Shown here in pieces: positions 24,971 to 35,176 of a stretch of 64,000 nt of DNA. Both the position numbers and the translations under genes were made by a program. Within the stretch, counting starts at the first letter, position 1; every line of letters starts with the position of its first letter. The notes beneath the pieces are model-generated. The model was not told where the DNA came from. It saw only the letters and a list, made by a program, of their open reading frames with translations, and searched no databases. Source of the stretch: Ustulina deusta (Eukaryota > Ascomycota > Sordariomycetes > Xylariales > Xylariaceae); contig JAJNNX010000017.1 in NCBI GenBank assembly GCA_023159155.1, positions 310,001-374,000 on the forward strand, written 5' to 3'.

Positions 24971-26585
24971 TAGAGCGGAAGAAAATACGCACTAGCATAA
25001 GCCGGAACTTTTGCGGTTCTAAATTCCTCTATTTGCAGATTCCTGGAGTTTATTAATCGCATCGCTATTGGGTTATTGATTTGGGCCAATTAACGTCGGT
25101 ATTTGGCGCGAGGTTTTCCGCACAATAAGGTAGGAGGGCACTGAACATTCCAAAAAATAATAAACAAAGTGCTAGCAATTGGCTCAATTAGCAGTGAGGC
25201 TCAATTGCATGTTGTGGCGAAGCTGTGTGGCTCGTGCGCCTGTGCAGCTGAATTTGTAAGGATAAAGGTTTGAACATGTTCCCCGCCTTGGCACCTTTTC
25301 TTTCGTATTTCTTATCATCGAGGAATAGAGCCATAGTTTCATAGTCAGTCCCATAGTTCCTACAGGGGAATCGCAGGCAGGGTCACGAGGGATGCTAGAG
25401 CTCTACAGGCCACCCAACCTCTCCATCGTACATAGTATTGCAGAAGTAGATGTGTAGCGATTTGTAGGCAGCAAAAATGCAATAGCCTTGGATAACCGTG
25501 AGCTATCCGTTCGGAATGCAAAACATGTTATCGCATACAACATATAAGTTAAAGTTCCACAGCCACTCAATTCATGATTATGAGGTCAATGACCTGAACG
25601 AGATGTTGGGCTTATCGCATCTCCGGAGCGGCACTATGTGTCGGGAGTATAGGAATGCCCCGTCCGATAAATTGCACTATCACGAAGATTTGTTCCCCTG
25701 GTAGGCACTTCGCTGTACATAGAGACGAGATCTGCGAGGGCGTTGCTTAGTTTCCATGCTTCGAGCCGAAAGAAGGCAATGGTCCGTGCAGAATTGATTG
25801 ACATATGTGATGAGTCGGTCATATTTCAAGTTTGAGGCAAAGTATACATCCTTACAAGGCAGTATAAGATCATAATCTCCGCACTTCAACCCGAGGGGAA
25901 GCAGTGGACACACAAGCCGGATTCTAAGCTCAGTAGCCCAATGATATATGAGGATATACTTCTGTCGGTTCTTCCATTTCGGTTTCCGATCAGGCTAAGT
26001 CCAGCGGGGCTTTGTATTTCGAATAATCAGACCGAGAAGAACCCGAAGGGTTAAGGCTCTTGGGGATGATGTCTGGGCGCGAGTTCTTACGGAAAACAGA
26101 TCTTATGACGACAAAGCCGATTGTGCTGAACAGTTTAGATTGGGCACAGTTCCAATAACAGTAAACCACCACCGCTCACTAGCATATATAGTCAAGGCTA
26201 TCGCTCAGTTTCGTCTGGAAAGCTCTCCATGGTGATAACTAAGTAGCAGAAGTTGAACAAGAATTTATTCGCGACAGGGAATAAGAGATAATGTACTCGT
26301 GTCAAGATCTGAAACTGGTCTCAGCCATATTGGCAAAGTGTCTGCTTCCGATTATTGGGCATACATAGTATGGTAGATGTTACCTAGGCTTGGTCTAGAT
26401 TGCTTTAGAGGTATCCAGGCGCTGATAATGCACCATTGCTCAGCCACTACTTATCACGATAACCAACGAACTTCTACTACAAATATAATTTGTCTCATTA
26501 CCAATTTTACACATTTATTTGTTCCTTGAGCTTCAAGTCCCATTGATATATTCATTGTATTCTTAGCAACCTTGATCTTCGCGCC
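24971..26585. other. Intergenic between divergent HET and acyltransferase genes
   Basis: 1.6 kb with no recognisable coding sequence. Contains both upstream regions. Confidence 0.45.
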
Positions 26586-28079
26586 ATGGAGCTGCCAGCC
26601 TCATATCATCCAAGCCCCTTGGACGAAATCGTTCCGCCTCTACGTTATGCCTTCATATTAGGCTTTCCGATCGAGTTCGCCGATCGAGATCACGCTCTAG
26701 AGACCCTTCAAGAAGGTTATTCGAGATTACTTCGGGAGCGGCCCTATCTCGCTGGCGACATTGTGCGCGATAATAATCCCGATGTGCGGCCTGGATCATT
26801 GAAATTGATAATTCCAAATAATCCGGTGAATATCAAACTGGATGTTGCAGATGTCTCCGATTCTCCCGCCTTCAGGGAACGCAGCTATGCTTCTGTGCGC
26901 GAAGCTAAGATGCCACAAAGCTGGCTAGATCCTGAACTTCTTGCGCCCTGCGTTGCAGGAGTAGCCACGACTACTAAGATGATCACTGGTCGGGTCAACT
27001 GGATCAATGGCGGTTGTTTATTGACTATCTCTATTGCCCATGCTGCTCTCGATGCCCAGGGTGCTTTTACGGTGATAAAGAATTGGGCCAACCTATGCCA
27101 GGGCTCACAAAGTTTGTCAGGGCTTAGCAGATTTCCAGTTGGTGAATCACGGCAAACTGAGGCCAAGACTGCAACGGATCTGTTACGCATACAAACCATA
27201 CCATCATCGAGATTGCCATTTGAGCACCTCAGATTGCGGCCGGAGCTTTGGAACTTCCTCGGACTCCATTTCGAAGACAATCTAGCTCCCCGAGCCAGTG
27301 CTCCCAGTCTGCCGACATGTATTCCAGCTGCAGCAACGGCCATAGCGGGCAGTACTGCAACAAGAATGCGGACTTGTATATTTTCTTTTTCAAGCCAACG
27401 CAGCGCCGCCTTGAAAGCCACTGCCACGTCTCTTGATGGGAACGACTGGATCTCGACGAACGACGCTTATACAGCGCACATATGGACCAGCTTGATGCGT
27501 GCCCGATTTTCTGACGCGGATAAAGCACTTTCAATTAGTGATGTCAATAAAGGAACACATAGACCTCTGTCGAGTGTGTATTTGGCCATCGACGGTCGTA
27601 AACTGCCTGGATGTGGCTTCGTGCCCTCGCGCATCAATAACGCCGTCTACTGCTGCAAGGTTCAGCTGCCCCTCTCTACAGTTTTGGAAAGGGACGTGCT
27701 TCCTACTCTAGCGGTGGCCATCCGCCAGCAGATCGAAGCCGTGAAATCAAATCAAGATTTAATATATGATGCAAACGCTCTTGCGGCTGCGATCCCGGCT
27801 GTGGGACGTCTCACCTACGTGGTCACCGACTTTCTGGACCGTGATTTGGTGACGACGAGCTGGACTGCCCTACCTTTCTACGACCTCGACTTTGGACCGG
27901 TCTTAGGGAAGCCCCAATTTTTTCGGATCCCTCGGGGTCAGTATACTGGCATCTGCTGCATGCTGCCGCAGAGGCCAAACGGAGATATAGAAGTCATCAT
28001 CAGTGCCGAGGAGAATGAAATGGATAGACTATTGGCGGATACGAATTTTCTAAAATACGCCAAGTTGGTCTGTGAGTAG
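26586..28079 (+). CDS. BAHD/trichothecene-acyltransferase-like acyl-CoA transferase
   Basis: Single exon, 497 residues. The catalytic HXXXD motif is present as H152-A-A-L-D156, in SIAHAALDAQGAF. A DFG motif at 435-437 (DLDFGPVLGKP) stands where BAHD enzymes carry DFGWG, here without the trailing WG. The length is typical. The family moves an acyl group from CoA to a hydroxyl or amine, often as a tailoring or self-protection step in fungal metabolite clusters. It resembles fungal trichothecene 3-O-acetyltransferase relatives, but that does not fix the substrate. No introns and no RIP damage. Confidence 0.85.
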   Translation: MELPASYHPSPLDEIVPPLRYAFILGFPIEFADRDHALETLQEGYSRLLRERPYLAGDIVRDNNPDVRPGSLKLIIPNNPVNIKLDVADVSDSPAFRERSYASVREAKMPQSWLDPELLAPCVAGVATTTKMITGRVNWINGGCLLTISIAHAALDAQGAFTVIKNWANLCQGSQSLSGLSRFPVGESRQTEAKTATDLLRIQTIPSSRLPFEHLRLRPELWNFLGLHFEDNLAPRASAPSLPTCIPAAATAIAGSTATRMRTCIFSFSSQRSAALKATATSLDGNDWISTNDAYTAHIWTSLMRARFSDADKALSISDVNKGTHRPLSSVYLAIDGRKLPGCGFVPSRINNAVYCCKVQLPLSTVLERDVLPTLAVAIRQQIEAVKSNQDLIYDANALAAAIPAVGRLTYVVTDFLDRDLVTTSWTALPFYDLDFGPVLGKPQFFRIPRGQYTGICCMLPQRPNGDIEVIISAEENEMDRLLADTNFLKYAKLVCE

Positions 28080-28575
28080 ATTATGAGGCTCAACTTAGCG
28101 CGAAGGATGATGGGGACGCATGGGGTTGTGTTTGAAAGTATGGTCACAAACAGTTTTACGAATCTCATATCATAACTATAATCTTGAGCGGCTCATAATT
28201 AATCCTACTACGTACTACAATCTGTATCTCATCATGGCATTGATTCTCTCTTCCACAGGAGTGATATCGATTTCGTTTATCGGGATGTCGGTCCCTGCGA
28301 GGCTACCCTTTTGGGGAATAGAACACATTATATTTTTAGACATATACATTGTGGCGATATATAATGATACTTTCTACTCCTATTGAAAACCGTCTTCTAC
28401 AAATATGATCGTCCTCAAATGATACAGGCAACGACACGAGACCAAAACTGCGAGAAAATAGAGAAGAATGGCTTTCTACAATAAACGATAAATCCGTTCC
28501 TCGCCTGCGCCTGGAATATATCTCCTGATGCCTTGTTTCCTGACCCGAGTACTCATTCTAGGAAAACCTCAAATT
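28080..28575. other. Intergenic between convergent acyltransferase and secreted-protein genes
   Basis: AT-leaning spacer containing both 3' ends. No gene seen. Confidence 0.5.
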
Positions 28576-29192
28576 CTAAGTGGGCCGCGCAGTCTCTTCG
28601 CTCGCATACATCACTACAGGACCTCGGAGAACGCTCAACGGGCCATTGATCTGACATATTATCGGTGTGAACTTGCCCATTTGAATGCAGCTCAGATATG
28701 CGTTCGGATCGCTCGTCGCGCCAGGGTTCATAGTAAGATAGTGTGTGGCATCTAGACCGGCGCTGCAAGAATAAGTCAGCAAGTACTCTGTAGGTGGGGC
28801 AATATATGCTATCCTTACCCATCGGCGGTCAGTGTTTGGTACAGCTCGACGCGAAAGTTCCCGTCACTGGACCAGCCGTCCGTTGGGAGACGCCATTGCA
28901 CCGATGCATCTCCACATGCAGTCCAATCTGTCGGACCTGGACCAGTGCTAGCAGACCAAGCATAGCTGCAGGTCGTGGTTAGGTTCGCGCCACTGGTAGA
29001 CGACGAGTCCGGATAGGTGATTGTTATGCTGAGAGAAGAGGCGATGGCGCCAGTGCCATACACACCAGGTGTTGGAAAACTGCCGTGTAATTCGGTAAGG
29101 TCGAATTCGTGAATCACCTGGCGTCCGTGAGGGATCGACAGAGCGAGAGGAAGGAGGGAGAGAATGGGCGTTAAACTATTGATAGCACGCAT
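28576..29192 (-). CDS. Small secreted cysteine-containing protein
   Basis: Two exons, 29192-28819 and 28762-28576 (561 nt, 186 residues), with a 56-bp intron (GTAAGG..TTGCAG, CTGAC branch site). The N-terminus MRAINSLTPILSLLPLALS is a clear secretion signal. The mature part has four cysteines (TTCSYAW, TACGD, LSCIQ, IICQI), enough for two disulfides, and is rich in Ser, Thr and Trp. No transmembrane segment or catalytic motif is visible. It could be an effector-like or cell-wall protein. I do not recognise the family. Confidence 0.75.
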
Positions 29193-30134
29193 GATGACAA
29201 GAGTATACCGAATATGGGCTGGAGGAATACTCGGAGTGGCTTTGACTGTGAGTTCGGAGGGAAGATACTTTCACCAAGGACGATTGCAAACACAGCAGAA
29301 TGAAAGGAATGGAAATACTCTTTATATACCGAGTGGAAAGCTGTAATCAATTCATAGACCTACCTACAGGGCCTCCAGAGCATACATCCTTGCCGAACAA
29401 AAAACGGTGATGACCGACTGCAAATGTATTAGGCGTCAGGCTTTCTCAACGCTGCGCTTCGCGAGCTCGTCGAGGAACGGCGAATCGGCGATGGCGTCTC
29501 ACGGATAAGCCTGTCAGCGCTCGTTCGACCATTGAGAACGAACGTCCTGTTACTGAATTAGCAACATGTGGCGCTATATATCTCGTGACGCTGCTGACTT
29601 AAGATTGGTTGATGTGATTACCTACGTAAGAGCCACTACCGCATTCGTATCCGGGCCAATTTTCGGTTGTTTCTTAGTTCAGCCACCCGCAGTCTGACGG
29701 TTGCGTCCTAGGTAAACAACACGTGATCTAGCTTAGGTGGCGAGCAACAGTATGCAGTGGGTCGAATACGAGTTTCGCTCGATCGCTGTATTTACGTTAA
29801 AGGCGAGATATGCCAGATTACTGAGAATGATATTAGTATTGTAGTTGCCTTTTCACTCCAGACTGGATATGATTATCATGTCCTTATAATTGTATTAGCG
29901 CCGTGGCCAGTTTCGTGGCTGGTGTGCGAGTCGATGGTGTCTCGAGAAATGTGTTGTAGAGACTTTTTTTCATTCAAATTCTCAAAATACCCGATATTGT
30001 GCCATATTGATTTGTATTTAGCTATGGGTCCCGAAGGCCATAGATGCTGTACTTTAGAGGGCCTATGAGTTCCAGTCCCCAACCCTACAATATCCATCTA
30101 TCCAAACTAATGGGACTTCGCAAGAAGCTTTGCT
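29193..30134. other. Intergenic, no gene supported
   Basis: A short CG-rich patch near 29440-29530 stands out from its surroundings but does not extend into a frame I can identify. Confidence 0.45.
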
Positions 30135-31286
30135 CTAAGGGGAGGTACCCTTTTGACTAGAATTCATACCCGGTTTTCTTTGTTCCTTCCAATTCCACCA
30201 CCAAGACCAACATATAGTGCCAACGGCGAGCAAGACAGCTGCGACACTGGCGATCCAGGCCTCGCTCCGAACGTGGATTCTCGAATTGTCGCTTTCTGCT
30301 ACCTCGACTGTGGTTCCATACCAAACAAGTGTAGTACTGAAGAATGACTAATAGAAATACACTAGACGTTAGTTGAGGCCGGGAAGGAGAGCTGCTGTTC
30401 CAAAAGATACACGCACTAATACCAGATTCACTGGGAGATAAAACATGGCTATAGCCGTCGCGATACGCGTCGATCGCGAATCCTTATAAGTTAGGTCGGC
30501 TAAAACCGCCATGTCCCTGTTTCCTGCCACGTCATCCTGTGCTAAGTATGCGAGCTTCAGGCTAGTATCGTGCTGTAGTTCTTGGCCGTGAAAAGTAAGG
30601 ATATTGCTGTACTACATAACGATGGAGTCAGAGCCAAGTGCCAGGGGGGGGGGGGGGGGGGCACGAATCAGTATTATATCAGAACTCACCATTGACTTCA
30701 GATCATCTGATATGCAAAGGAGCTTGTGCGTTGTTTCTATATAATTCTCTACCTCACGTGAAATGTTACGTAATGTACGCTGGAAGTCATCGTGAATTGC
30801 TAGACAGAGGTTCTGCTCCCGTGCTACAGACAGCTCATGCTCGGCAACGACGCCGAAAGTGTTCCTCATATTAAAGAGGATATTGCGAGCATGGTGAAGC
30901 TTTCCCCTCAGATGGTAAAGGTGCTGCTCCAACATCAGGGGAGGGACTTGGTCGCTTACTCCCCGCGACTGGTTGTAAACTCCAAGTGTTGGTATCCATG
31001 GCAGGTTATGTGAGGTGGCTGTCAAAGGAAAAGCGTTGGGGGCCGTTCCTGGATTACGACATTTTTCAGGCACTCAGCACAGCCTCAAGCGGCGTCGGGG
31101 CTGGTCGTTCTCATCAAATGCATGTTTAGCGTGGCTGTCTGCATGCAAGGAACGGGTCACAATGTAGGTAATTACAGGGGCTACCTCCAATGCCATAGCT
31201 CCAATCTGTTTTTTTTCGTGGTCACTCCCGGTCCACTTTCCTAAAGGCCATCTAATAGAGTAATACTCGTAGATGTCTGTAAACAT
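30135..31286 (-). pseudogene. CorA-like membrane protein, frame-broken
   Basis: The 3' part is well preserved. Exon 30690-30611 etc. reads: exon ending at 30690, intron 30689-30612, exon 30611-30417, intron 30416-30348, exon 30347-30135. It encodes ADLTYKDSRSTRIATAIAMFYLPVNLVL, then SFFSTTLVWYG and a second membrane segment AWIASVAAVLLAVGTICWSWWWNW. This two-helix C-terminal hairpin is typical of fungal CorA-like proteins. Upstream, a TGA at 31076-31074 interrupts the frame. The stretch after it reads well only in another frame (LKNVVIQERPPTLF) before the original frame resumes at PWIPTLGVYNQSRGV, so at least two frame changes are needed. The N-terminal half is not found beyond 31286. The first intron shown carries an 18-base G run. 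Confidence 0.65.
30644..30661 (+). repeat. Poly-G run of 18
   Basis: An uninterrupted G18 (C18 on the sense strand) lies inside an intron of the CorA-like gene, between the GTGAGT donor and the TATGTAG acceptor. It falls in an intron and so does not change the protein. Such runs are prone to length change and sequencing error. Confidence 0.9.
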
Positions 31287-31458
31287 ATATTCTCCAAGTC
31301 GTCGAGTATGTTTGTCCTATCTCCAAGCAGGGTATCTCCACTATCAAGTGAACATGTACCAACGATTTCTTTATTTATTTATTTCTTCTTTATAAGCAAT
31401 TACTGAAACAAATTTCCCGTATACATTGTCTTACATCTTCAAGATATCCATTATTCCC

Positions 31459-32554
31459 TTAAGCTGAGCGAAAATCTGTTGCGGCTTGTTGTTTTTTTGT
31501 GAGATCCATGCTCCTCCATCCAAGCCAAAATGGCTTCAAAGCTGCATGGGGTTGTTCAAGCTCAATATAATCCTCAGCCAGAGTCATGATAGTCCTTCCA
31601 TTCCACCGACCTGGCCCATCGGTGGAAGGCGTGTCTTTTCCGTAGTTCTCAACCCGCTCGCTTTGCCGAGCAGTGGCCGAATAGACCAGCGCTCTGCCAA
31701 CAAATTCGGCCGAGCTCACTGGGAGTCCCGCTGCAGCCATCGGACCTGCGAGATTCGCGGGAAGGAGTTTTGTGATTGTTGCTGCTGGGGCCACACAGTT
31801 GATCGTAATGTCATCCGTCACTAGCTGAGATCGCAAACCCCGCATGAGGCCGACAGTCTGCTGGATGAGTCAGTAATTGCCCCCAAACTACATGCCAAAA
31901 GAGGAATTGTGAGTCACTGACCGCAAACTTGGACGCGCTGTACACAGGAAGGTTTTGCTCAGGCGTATAGGCGGTGGCGCTGCTAGTTATCACAATGCTG
32001 CCGCCTGTTAGACTGGCAGCTCGCTTTTGTTTCCGCATTTGGCTGACAGCAAGCTTGACAAAGTTTACGACAGACCGAAAATTGACATCTATAACGCCAA
32101 ATGGCGGTTCAAGGAGCTCGCCGTTCTCGTCCTCCCGATCTTCGAAATAGTCATACTCCTCCGACACGCCCGCATTTGCAATGGCGATGTCAATGTGACC
32201 AGACTCAGAGACGCATTTCTGGAAAGCAGCCCTCAGCTCATCCCACTTAGATACCTACATTGCAGCGGATAAAGGTTGCTGCGATCGGAACGACCGGTTC
32301 CCCCCCTTCCGGAGGCTTGGGAATCGAGTTAGTGTCTGGGGGATTTAGGTCCAGTATGTAGACCCCGGGCGCCTTTCCTGGCCAAAAGCCGAACTGCTGC
32401 CAAACCTATTCCCGAACCTCCTCCTATCCGCTCACATTGTTAGTTAAGTAGGTAGGGTTCAAAAGGGTCCATGCGGCAATTGTGTACCTGTAATAATCCC
32501 CACTTTGCCTGCTAAGCTGGGTATGTCATCATCCGTGATCTGGAGCGAAGCCAT
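31459..32554 (-). pseudogene. Short-chain dehydrogenase/reductase with frameshifts
   Basis: Likely exons are 32554-32488, 32423-31922 and 31857-31459, with two 64-bp introns. The cofactor loop reads GGGSGIG across intron 1, the catalytic region reads [26 protein letters not shown] (Ser, and YxxxK as Y-S-A-S-K), and [10 protein letters not shown] follows. This is a classical SDR close to 15-hydroxyprostaglandin dehydrogenase-type fungal proteins. The frame breaks twice in exon 2. One extra G occurs in the GGGG before TCTACATACTGGAC, and four extra bases (GTAGGTATCT where GTATCT is expected) precede AAGTGGGATGAG. The catalytic half is otherwise intact, so the damage is recent or reflects assembly error. 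Confidence 0.7.
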
Positions 32555-33171
32555 GGCCAATTCGGCGATTCGGAGTTTGCAAATGACTTGTGTCAATCAT
32601 TAACATTTATTGAGCAAGCTCGGGTCTAGGAGTGCTCCTAATGGTCCGCCTTTGGATCAAGATATAAATATTTCAAAAGGAGGTTTCTCTATGACGAATG
32701 GCGATTACTTAGGTATTTAGGAAGATGCCGGAACGCCCACTCGCAGTACCTCTACAGCACTTGGCTGATGCGCACAGGGGGCTGAAGTACCTATCCACTC
32801 CAAATTTAACATGCGCCCTCCTATATCGACCCCCAAGTATTCAATTCTTGCCTTTGCGAAGGGTCGTTCATTTTTTTTTTCCAACACTCTATTCTACACC
32901 CAGACTTATCCTCCAACGCACCGAGGCATTGAAATGGAGTAGGATGAGTGTTATAGCGAAAAGGGGTTCCGTAGCCACTTTGTATTCTTCTAGGAATCCT
33001 CGCCTCATAACTATCCCTAGTTTCATTCTATTCAACCGATGTTACATAACCAAGCGCAAAGTAACTTATCATTCGAGTGACATGCCATTGATGAGAATAG
33101 CATAACCGGTGCGGATAGCTACGCTCTTGATGGACATCCCTCTTCTATCCCTTTCGCTCTGGTTTCTTATC
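32555..33171. other. Intergenic, no gene supported
   Basis: Contains the SDR upstream region and the 3' end of the Zn2Cys6 gene. A 126-codon plus-strand frame at 32725-33105 shows no domain. Confidence 0.45.
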
Positions 33172-35147
33172 TTATCCGCCGGTGTTTTGCAGATTCCACA
33201 GATGTTCCCCATCAGGAGTTGTGAACAGGTAATGGAGAATCTCGGAGTCCGAGGCTTCAGAAGTAGTCAGCCAAGTAGGTTCGCTCGGGAAATCGCTTGA
33301 TTGGGAGTCCTGGTGCTGAGACATGGCTTTCGAATATGCCCTCAGCTTCTGAAGTGCTTCATAAGTGTTCCGCAGGCTCCCTGTCTGCTTTACAATGTCC
33401 CCAAGAGGGACTATAGCTGTGTCAATCAAGAGATCATCCGACTCGGGTATTTCACAATGAGCGTTGGACATGTTCTGTGCTACTAGGCAAATCAGGCTTG
33501 TGATATATGCACACAAGGTTGTCCTGATGCAGAAGAAATTGTCAGCGAATACGACCCGTGTTTTTCCTGCATAAGAAGTAAGAATACTAACATGGTAAAG
33601 ATGGCGTCTCTCGACTTAATGTTAACAAAGAGTTTAAGGTAATCTCGTGACTCGTCGACCAGCGTCCCCCAGCCTCGTTGGTCCGCTATGGATGTGACAA
33701 CTTCGCCGCCAGCAACTCTCTCGCCATAGCCTTGCAGGCTTTCCACCCACTTTGAATAGTGAAAACTGTCATGCAAACTTCCATAGCTGATAATAGCCCG
33801 ACAGGACAGGCGCGCAGAGTAGAGCATGCAGAAGTGTCTTGATAGCTCGATGTCTCCTGATTGTAGCAGGGCGGTGGGATGGAAATTGAGTGGTACCTGG
33901 GAAGTCCAGGCATCAAGCTCCTGGTGAATACGTGCAACGTTCTGATCTTCTTCTGTAGCAGTGTGGTGTTGTGCTGATCCTGAATAGACATATTTGTGGA
34001 CCAACCCTTGAATCCTCGCCATCTGTACGCTAGCGCGGAGAAAGTTGAATTTTGGATGCCCATCATCTGTGACAACGAAGCCACCGAGGTCGTGGGACAA
34101 AGGCTCAAGTGGCGGCAGATCCAGATCGATATCGCTATCGAGTTGGACTGGGCTTATCTTAGTCTGTGAGCTGATCGATCTGTCTAGGATATAGGCTATC
34201 CAGAAAACTCGGTCTCGCTGCAGGCACATGGCAGAGTCGTATTGCTTGGAGCATCTTCTGTGAAGCCCAAGTTTGTGAGCCAAGCGTAGGGCTGTAGCAA
34301 TCAGAACGACAGCGGGGGTTGGTTCGTTGGCAGTTCGAAACAGTATAGAAAGACCGATGAGCACCTGGACATGTATGAGGCTCGTGTTATGGGCTATAGC
34401 ATCCGTCAACACCGATTGGGCGTTCTTGATATAAGTCGTATTGTTGATGGAGTGAGGCTTTCTGCCCGAATAGCCGTTGTGATGTGCAAGAGCCAGTACA
34501 ACACTATCAAAATACTTGGGTTTAGTATGTAGCCTCTTGGACAGCCCCCAAGGAGGATGGGGATCATGGAAAGTTCACTAGTTGGCAATCTGCCAAAGAG
34601 AGCTTGGTTTCGCAACATGATGCCACAGCCTAGATAAAATGAATTGAAATATTACTCACTTTATCATTGCCCAGACGGCAGGCTCTCGCGCATGCGGTTT
34701 GTAGTACCAATCTTTGACTAAAGTCAAAAGATTTGCTGGGTCAAAGAGGGGGAGGAGGGAATTGGACGTGGTAAGGTACCACTCAATCACTGGCAGGATG
34801 TCATGCAGTGAGTCTAACGGCATGACATTATGACCAGTGTTAGGGGTACTGAGGGGGATGTTTTGACCCGCACTCCTAGGAGTTAAACTCGAGATACCGG
34901 AAGACGTTTCAGGAGAATGAGTCCTTTCTAGGCCCTCAAGTCTCTCCACAGTCGTAGACAGTTGAGCTTCTAGGCCCCTAATTCGAGACTCGAGGGCAGA
35001 TTCTCGGGTGCTAGAAGCTCCCTTTTTTGCAGTCGATTTTCGGGCAGCGGTCTTATGAGTGCACTCAGAGTTGTAAATTACACAATGAGAGCACCGTGGC
35101 TTCTGACCATCGCATTTCATTCTCCTACGATAGCAGAGATCACAGGC
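33172..35147 (-). CDS. Zn2Cys6 transcription factor, 5' end cut off by a transposon
   Basis: Exons 35147-34660, 34503-33592 and 33523-33172 give 1752 nt, exactly 584 codons with the stop. The first seen exon opens at a splice acceptor (CCAATAG) with the complete zinc cluster ACDLCYRRRMKCDGQKPRCSHCVIYNSEC. A basic linker and a coiled-coil stretch (ALESRIRGLEAQLSTTVERLEGLE) follow, then the fungal_trans middle homology region (INVVLALAHHNGY after intron 2; LGLHRRCSKQYDSAMCLQRDRVFWIAYILDR). Such factors bind CGG-containing sites and often control metabolite clusters. No start codon lies between the acceptor and the 35162 target duplication; the next in-frame Met (35120) is inside the zinc cluster and would lose two cysteines. 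The missing first exon must lie beyond the 6.4-kb insertion. Either the gene is dead or it is transcribed through a very long intron. Confidence 0.85.
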
Positions 35148-35161
35148 CTATTGGCGACTAT

Positions 35162-35176
35162 TGTTAGCCACTACAT
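35162..35176. repeat. 15-bp target-site duplication, left copy
   Basis: TGTTAGCCACTACAT, repeated exactly at 41616-41630. On the regulator's strand it contains GGCTAAC, a plausible intron branch site 27 or so bases before the acceptor at 35148. Confidence 0.8.
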
